From assembly GCA_024509875.1 (NCBI GenBank), contig JAMPIV010018788.1, positions 1 to 64,000 of the forward strand: a DNA stretch of 64,000 bases, written 5' to 3'. The notes beneath the pieces were generated by a model, which saw only the letters and a list, made by a program, of their open reading frames with translations, had not been told where the DNA came from and ran no database searches. The DNA is from Oreohelix idahoensis. Lineage: Eukaryota > Mollusca > Gastropoda > Stylommatophora > Oreohelicidae. The position numbers and the translations under genes were made by a program. How positions within the stretch are numbered: the first letter of the stretch is position 1; each line of letters begins with the position of its first letter. Positions 58,627 through 64,000 of this stretch are shown piece by piece.

Positions 58627-59296
58627 ACGAACGAACGAACGAACGAACTTTATTTTCAAGGGGTTGAGAATTGGGCACGCAGGCACGTCTAAGCCCAATG
58701 GGCTGATCACCCGTTGGCTTGTCACACCGATTACGGAAACAACGGCAGATGGATCTATTTGTTGTTGCCTTAAAGACGCCGCTAGGCGTGATGGGAAACT
58801 ACAACAGAGAAAATCAATCTGCTGTTGCCCTTAAGACGCCACAAGGCGTGATGGCCTCTGACTGCTTGGTCGGTCTTTGGCTAAGGACGGAAGAAGAAGA
58901 AGAAGAAGAAGGCACGTCTAACATTCTGCCCTTCCTTTCGCTCACCTTTCATACCGAATCCTTTCAATAGCACATGTATGTTTAGCATTATTTAAGCATA
59001 CAACATTATCGAGGTAAAATAATATTATACATTTGTAACATACAGACATAATCAAATTAAGGGGGGGGGGGGGGGAATTATTAATTAAAATACATTAACA
59101 AAAATTAATACCTTAAAAAAAAATTTAAAAAAAATAAACAATAAAAACAACATAAAAATAACAAACACAATCTAAACCATTCATACAGTAAATAAGACAT
59201 AATTTGAAACGTAATCAGATAATGGTGGCATATAATAAGAACTCGTGACATTTTGGAAATCTGCTGAATTAGCTGGGACTTCATGTGTTGTCGGCG
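58627..59296 (-). mobile_element. Minus-strand non-LTR retroposon 3' end inserted in the minisatellite
   Basis: It starts on the plus strand with (CGAA)n and CTTTATTTTCAAGGGG and contains the ATTGGGCACGCAGGCACG block also found at 1740. It interrupts the 64-bp array, which resumes at 59297. A poly-G run lies at 59061-59076. No coding part was recognised. Confidence 0.7.
58693..58909 (+). mobile_element. SINE-like LINE-tail copy with 12-bp target duplication
   Basis: Flanked by AGGCACGTCTAA at 58681-58692 and about 58910-58922. It holds two tandem copies of the TGTTGCC..AAGACGCC..GGCGTGATGG tail also present after the LINE at 43928-44346, then GACTGCTTGGTCGGTCTTTGGC and a (GAA)n end. A short element sharing the 3' tail of a LINE is the usual SINE design. 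Confidence 0.78.
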
Positions 59297-59455
59297 CATG
59301 AATGTATTAGTAGCAGTAAGTTGTGGGTTGAAGTGAGTGAACGTTAAGTTTGACGGTTGGCATGAATGTATTAGTAGCAGTAAGTTGTGAGTTGAAGTGA
59401 GTGAATGTTAAGTTTGACTGTGGGCATGAATGAATTAGTAGCAGTAAGCACTAAT
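59297..59455. repeat. 64-bp minisatellite, right block
   Basis: Two and a half further units of the same repeat, split from the main block by the retroposon. Confidence 0.93.
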
Positions 59456-59607
59456 GTTGAGTTCACGGGCATGACCGAGTTGTTGTGAACGAAGTGGTGG
59501 TGAAGACTGGTCAGCTGTGAAAAGGGTCATGTGTGGTAAGGGACTAGAGAGAGAGATTGGAGCGAGAAGACGAATTGAATGAAGGAAGGTAGACAGTAGA
59601 AAGTATA

Positions 59608-60600
59608 CTATTCAAAAAAAGAAACGCAGAATTATTGCAGTGGACACCAAATTTCAAACTTGTACCAAAATTTTATTTAACGGAATTAATGTTTCAATCT
59701 TGGCATGAAGAAACTTTCAGACTTTACCAATGAAATGATGTTATTAAATTTGGTTTGGACTTTTATTCTTTGCTACTGATGCCTCCGTTTCAGTAAGGTG
59801 TATTGCCTCCTCTGGCCTCGATCAGAGAATGACATCTCCTTGACATGGATCCGATTAGCCATTGGATCTGTTGTTGTGGGATGGCTGCCCACTCTTTCCG
59901 CAGTGCAAGAGACAACTGTCGGAGATTGGCTGGAGCCACGTCTCGCTGGCGGAGTCGTCTGTCGAGTTCATCCCATAAGTGTTCTATGAGGTTCATGTCT
60001 GATGACATGGCTGGCCACGGAATGGTCTGGACGTCGTTGTCAGCGAGGAACTGGGTGGTGAGTTGTGCCACATGAGATCGAGCGTTATCCTGCTGAAAAA
60101 TCGATCCTCGTGCAGCCAGAAGTGGAAGGACGAGAGGACGAAGAGTTTCAGCGACGTATCGTTGGGCATTCAGACGTCCTTCAATTTGCACGAGGTCACT
60201 TCTTCCCATGAAGTTGATCTCCCTCCACATCAGTTCACCTCCATCACCATGTGGAGAAGCCTCATTAACGGTGTTCTGGGCGTAGCGCTCATGGACTCTG
60301 CGGTAAACTCTTCTCCGTCTATCGTGTCGCTGGAGCACAAAAAATGATTCATCACTAAACCAAACCCGTCTGCAGTCATTCCCGACGGTCCATTGACGAT
60401 GCTGGTTCGCCCACTGCAGTCGGTTCTGGCGATGCCGGTCCGTAAGAACAGGCCCTCTGTAGGGTCTTCTAGCCCTAGGACCAGAGTCGTGCAGCCGGTT
60501 CCTGACCGTTTGATATGAAATTCGACGAGCTGCTGACATTGACTGGAATGTGGAGGACGCAGATGTAAGTCGATTCATGAGGGTCTCTCATACTTCTCAG
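59608..60600 (-). mobile_element. Tc1-like transposon, N-terminal side truncated
   Basis: The left end CTATTCAAAAAAAGAAACGC follows a TA. The matching inverted copy is missing on the right: similarity stops near 60600, inside the DNA-binding domain. So only one terminal repeat survives. Confidence 0.75.
59790..60578 (-). pseudogene. Tc1-like DD34E transposase lacking its N-terminus
   Basis: 262 uninterrupted codons on the minus strand: the second helix-turn-helix (AARRISYQTVRNRLHDSG), VWFSDESFFVLQRHDRRRRV (first Asp), IFQQDNARSHVAQL (second Asp) and SSDMNLIEHLWDELDRRL (Glu, 34 residues on). The catalytic domain looks complete. The first helix-turn-helix, about 80 residues, is absent; the first in-frame Met is at 60578. 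The ORF is longer and cleaner than the other Tc1 copy, so it decayed less or is younger. Confidence 0.88.
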
Positions 60601-62030
60601 GGCAGAAGGCAGTGAGAAAAGCTGTCTTACTACTTTACAAGGAGCTATTGTTGAGAGCTTTGGCTCACTTCAGGTTAGTAACGGTAAAGCGACTCAACAA
60701 ATTCTGCAACTCGCAGATAATACCTATCTTTCTCGAAAGATAGAAGCTTCTGAGATCCGTTATGATTCAGTAGAACCTCAGAATGCGATTGATGACTCTA
60801 TGCTTCAGGCAGCAGAGTTATCTCACTCTAATCGCATTATTCCAGTGGTCTCAAACCCACTGATGGACAGCAAAGTAGTCGCCTTCGCCAGACCATTACT
60901 TAGCAACTTCAGCATTTCCGTTGACCAAGCCAGAATTATGAGGGGCAAGGCAATGAAAGTTTTAGACCCGCCTTTAGACGGCACTGGTCTGATGATTGAT
61001 CAATGCTCCCACCGAAACGGGAGTAGGTGTGGAGAGGCAGGAGAAATATGCTAGCTTTTCTTCAGCCAGCAAACGGCTTCATTTGCCGTCTCCGGTTACA
61101 CGCGCTCGAAAAATTCCGATAGCCTGCAGCTATCTCAGGTCATTTAAGTTCACACCCGTGACACGAAAACCCATTAGGAATCGTAAACACCCCGAGTCCA
61201 GCAATGATTTCACTGTACGTAACAGGCGGATTACCTATGCAGTGGTCAGTGAGCGCAGGCGGCGCCTAAACTAAAAAAAATTACGGATTTTTATCCGGAT
61301 GATAAACAGGCAGAGCGAACTGTGGAAGCAAGGTCAGGTTCACACGGACAGGAATTACGTCAGTGCCGAGTGGCCTCGCAAAATCTCATTCGCCGAACAT
61401 CTATTAGACAGAGGGAAGGAAAGAAATGAACTCATAGCCATACGGATGGACAGACAGAAGTTGGATACGCATTTTGCTCATGAGTATAGGATGTTCCAAG
61501 GACCTATAACGGACGTCTATGGAAAAGATAAATTACTGTCATTTAGTCCGTGCTGCACGAACTTTAAAAGGGGGGCAAACTTGTCACAGTGACTGATAAT
61601 TTATTTTACCACCACGTCCCAATTTATTACTCTTTTTAATGTTCTGGTTTCCTCGACATTTGTATTTTCTTTTTTTAGGATTCTACCTACGTGGCCCTTT
61701 TTTCTCCCTTCTCAGACCCACCCCGCGGCTTGTTTACGTTCTGGCCTTCAGTAGAAATTTCCACTGGCCAGCAAATGGTCAGCTAACGATAACGTTACAT
61801 CAGCGCACCTGGTGTTCGTTTGACCAGAGAAACATTTCTGTTACGCTTAAAGTGTTTGAACGAGCGAAAGGGTTTCTGTGAAAGAAACGGCTTGTCTGTG
61901 GAAGGTAACTTCTGCGGTCAGCGTAACGAGTTTGATCTTCGATTTAGGGGAGATAAAACCCGCAGTTGGTCTTTGTGGTTTTGCCCCTTAGACGAAACAG
62001 TTAGAGATCATAATATTATGTAGTACGTCT
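60601..62030 (+). other. GC-richer segment with unassigned open frames
   Basis: One frame is open from before 60602 to 61054 (TTLQGAIVESFGSLQVSNGK, RKIEASEIRYDSVEPQNAID, SKVVAFARPLLSNFSISVD). Others are open at 60996-61274 (INAPTETGVGVERQ.., basic end), 61299-61592 (YVSAEWPRKISFAEHLLDRG, PITDVYGKDKLLSFSPCC) and 61820-62023 (GNFCGQRNEFDLRFRGDKTR). They look protein-like and are in different frames. TCTCTCATACTTCTCAG at 60584-60600 resembles a 3' splice site. They may be fragments of one broken transposon ORF or host exons. I recognise no domain. Confidence 0.35.
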
Positions 62031-62233
62031 ATCGAGGAAACTTTTCGCTGCTGTCTTCTGATGTGTCCCTCTAGAATAACATTGGTCTTACCTACGATTA
62101 CGCTATACAACGAAGATCTGTAGAAACAAGCCATGCCAGATGTTCTGGGGTAGCGTCATTTGTATACTATATAATTAGGTAGATCTAATCAGTCAGACAC
62201 ACTCGTAAAATATTTCCTGCCCGAGAGGACCAA
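62031..62233. other. Noncoding, nothing recognised
   Basis: Short spacer before the G4 LTR end. Confidence 0.3.
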
Positions 62234-62600
62234 TGTGGTAAAGTGGGATATTATAAATATTTATAGGGGACTTAGTGTACTGACTGAGATCAGCTGTGAA
62301 GGTATCTGTATCTAATAAGGGTAGTGTATTACAGATGACCTTACTTGCTACCACATATTTATACCTCAGTCAGAATTATTCTGGAATATTGTGATGACTA
62401 CGTTGAATGTCTAGGGTATGTATATAATGAAGTGTAAGTCACAACAACAACAGACAGATAAACAATTTAATTTATTCCACCACACTTGACAACACTGTGA
62501 CACTCACACACATGTACATGCTATAAGACTATCTTAAATGAGTCACAGGTAAATTTTCAAATATCAATATGTATTAAGTACTTTTCATTAATATATATGT
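62234..62600 (-). repeat. G4 3' LTR end fragment
   Basis: About 365 bases matching 53685-54055 at high identity (the GGGACTTAGTGTACTGACTG block and others). On the minus strand it ends ACCACA at 62234. It joins directly to integrase-linker coding, so RT, RNase H, 3' UTR and about 2 kb of LTR are missing. Confidence 0.85.
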
Positions 62601-63125
62601 ATGAGTATCTAGAACCTGTTGCACTCTCTCTTTCTGAGTTTTCGTTAAATGTGTACTGATTTTCACCTGTGCCGCTGTCTCACAGGGGTGTAATGGATAT
62701 TCAAATGATGAAAGTGGTTCCTTTTTCATCTCAATGGACAAGGTCAACAAGTGTGTCTCTTCCTGATGTTCTCTTTCCAAATATTTCTTCAGGAGATTCA
62801 CATGATAGATTTTTTCTTTCCCCTTCTTATCTATCTTATAATTTGTTCTAGACACCTTTTCTAGAACTGTATATGGACCTTGCCATCCAATTTGTAACTT
62901 ATTCTGACTACCGGGGAGAAGAAGCAGTACCTTCTCTCCCACAGCAAAATCTCTGTCTTTCGCTTTCCTGTTATAATAGGCAGCATGTTTCTTCCTGGCT
63001 TGTTTCAAATTTTCATTGGCAAGTTTCCAGCCAGTTTTTAAACGAGTGGTCAGCTCATTCACATATTGGTATGAGGATGTAATATTTTCCTCTGCCTTTT
63101 CATCAGTCCACGTTCTTAACAGCGC
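62574..63125 (-). pseudogene. G4 integrase C-terminus and linker toward RT
   Basis: Minus strand: LLRTWTDEKAEENITSSYQY, NELTTRLKTGWKLANENLKQ, ARKKHAAYYNRKAKDRDF, a GPY/F module (GWQGPYTVLEKVSRTNYKI..IYHVNLLKKY) and a linker HLTKTQKERVQQVLDTH. The first part overlaps the point where G1 breaks at 7953 and shows what followed there. It ends at the LTR fragment. Confidence 0.85.
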
Positions 63126-64000
63126 TACATATGGACCTTTAATTTTGTGGACCTATTTGTCCATGCACCGGTATGGTCTCTTCCACTCGAAGCTCTATAG
63201 TGATGATTTTTCTTCCCAGAATTATCATGCACAAAACGACCGCTACCAATTTTTCTCTTGGGGCTGTCTCCCCATTTAAAATTCTTGATGAGAGATTTCC
63301 TCTCTACATCCTCTTCCTCCAGTTTGTTTAAGTCCGATTGAGGGATTTTCGGCTTATCCTGGGGTAAGACATCTTTTTGCACTCTCCGCATAGTGGCCAT
63401 TGTAAAACAGTTAAGTGAAGCTTGTCCGTGAAAAGGGGCTTCCCATTCCCTTTGGTCCACTTTATCAAATTTATTTCTCTTCTTATTTTCAGGCCTACGT
63501 TTGCCCCATGGCGTGTCCAGGTCCTGATCAATGTTCCCACTTGTGGGTGTTCCCTCATGTGCTATGCTACACCTTTCTACAAAATTCTCAATGTCCCATC
63601 TTGCCTTGGGCCAATAATAATTGTGAGCCACCTTTTGGATGATGGTACCTATTTTTTCATGGTCCCCATCTGGTTTCACATGTAGGCTCCTTATTAATTC
63701 TGCCCTATATCTTTTAGGAAGTACCAGCTGTCCCTGACCTTTGGATCTAGCTCCAGTCTTCCTATACATCAACTTGTTTTTCATGTAAAAATCTCCCTTG
63801 CCTGGAGTTGTATGACAAGTTGACAATTTCCTGAAACAAGGCTTGAGGGTCTTATCCCCAGCCTGTGCCTTCCTCATCTCTTCTGGAGTGGTATCTAACA
63901 TAATATCCTCCTCCTGTCTTGAGGTCGACCTGACCTGAAGGGTTGCCATATACACAGGTTTCCTTCTGCAACGGTCAGTGTCATGATTGTCCATCTGACA
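63125..64000 (-). pseudogene. G4 rearranged pol frame, window-edge
   Basis: A 289-codon minus-strand frame starts inside a zinc knuckle (MDNHDTDRC) and lacks protease. It then has the integrase N-terminal region (EEMRKAQAGDKTLKPCFRKL, GDFYMKNKLMYRKTG) and a finger with one Cys lost (GDHEKIG..VERCSIAHE). Instead of the D,D35E core there are about 130 unrelated residues (DQDLDTPWGKRRPENKKRNK, QDKPKIPQSDLNKLEEEDVE, KRKIGSGRFVHDNSGKKNH). Integrase C-terminal coding resumes below 63125. It is an open chimera by deletion and insertion, with no catalytic integrase. Gag lies beyond the window. Confidence 0.75.

Noticed and set aside
56765..58725. Minus-strand frames with repeated CPQSNLTFTHFNSQL
   Set aside because: They are products of the 64-bp minisatellite, whose period rotates through all frames.

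Overview
This is AT-rich eukaryotic, almost certainly metazoan, DNA. Nearly all recognisable content is transposable elements: Ty3/Gypsy LTR elements, jockey-type LINEs, Tc1/mariner transposons, tRNA-derived SINEs, microsatellites and minisatellites. There are no operons, ribosome binding sites or CRISPR arrays. The element mix would suit a mollusc or another marine invertebrate, but the sequence alone does not prove this. The only candidate host coding sequence I can support is one RRM-like exon or fragment at 17787-18203. A weaker group of unassigned open segments lies at 60600-62030.

The dominant family is a Gmr1-like Ty3/Gypsy group, in which integrase lies upstream of reverse transcriptase. 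I call the copies G0 to G4. G0 (1 to about 1001, minus) is a leader remnant. G1 (2747-7953, plus) has a 2.3-kb 5' LTR, gag, protease and integrase, and is cut off before RT. G2 (8135-17785, plus) is structurally complete, with two 1523-bp LTRs over 99% identical and a CAGG target duplication. G3 (22903-39971, minus) is complete and flanked by CCCGC. G4 (62234 to the window end, minus) is rearranged. A solo LTR of the G1/G4 type lies at 53685-56069.

G3 is the middle layer of a three-level nest. A LINE on the minus strand (21775-22902 plus 39972-41085) was split by G3. G3 was then split by a second kind of LTR element, T1 (29860-37316, plus, TGAT duplication), which landed at the gag start codon. 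T1 has no gag-pol. It carries an unbroken reading frame of about 394 codons (31428-32612) with a DEK_C-like segment. A relative, T2 (46346-50385), keeps gag and protease, but a basic unknown frame replaces RT.

Region by region: 0-2.7 kb, G0 and LINE tails; 2.7-8 kb, G1; 8-18 kb, G2 inside an RRM-coding segment; 18.2-21.6 kb, remnant of another LTR element with a LINE inserted in its LTR; 21.7-41 kb, the nest; 41.9-43.4 kb, a Tc1 element with perfect inverted ends; 43.4-46.3 kb, TA microsatellites between SINE and LINE ends plus an inverted repeat; 46.3-50.4 kb, T2; 51.6-52.3 kb, LTR-like promoter block; 52.8-56.1 kb, a mariner split by a solo LTR that itself holds a tRNA-like SINE; 56.4-59.5 kb, two minisatellites with nested retroposons; 59.6-60.6 kb, a second Tc1 transposase; 60.6-62.2 kb, unassigned; 62.2-64 kb, G4.

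Where duplications or target sites match, element boundaries are firm. Protein assignments come from motif reading, not database searches.
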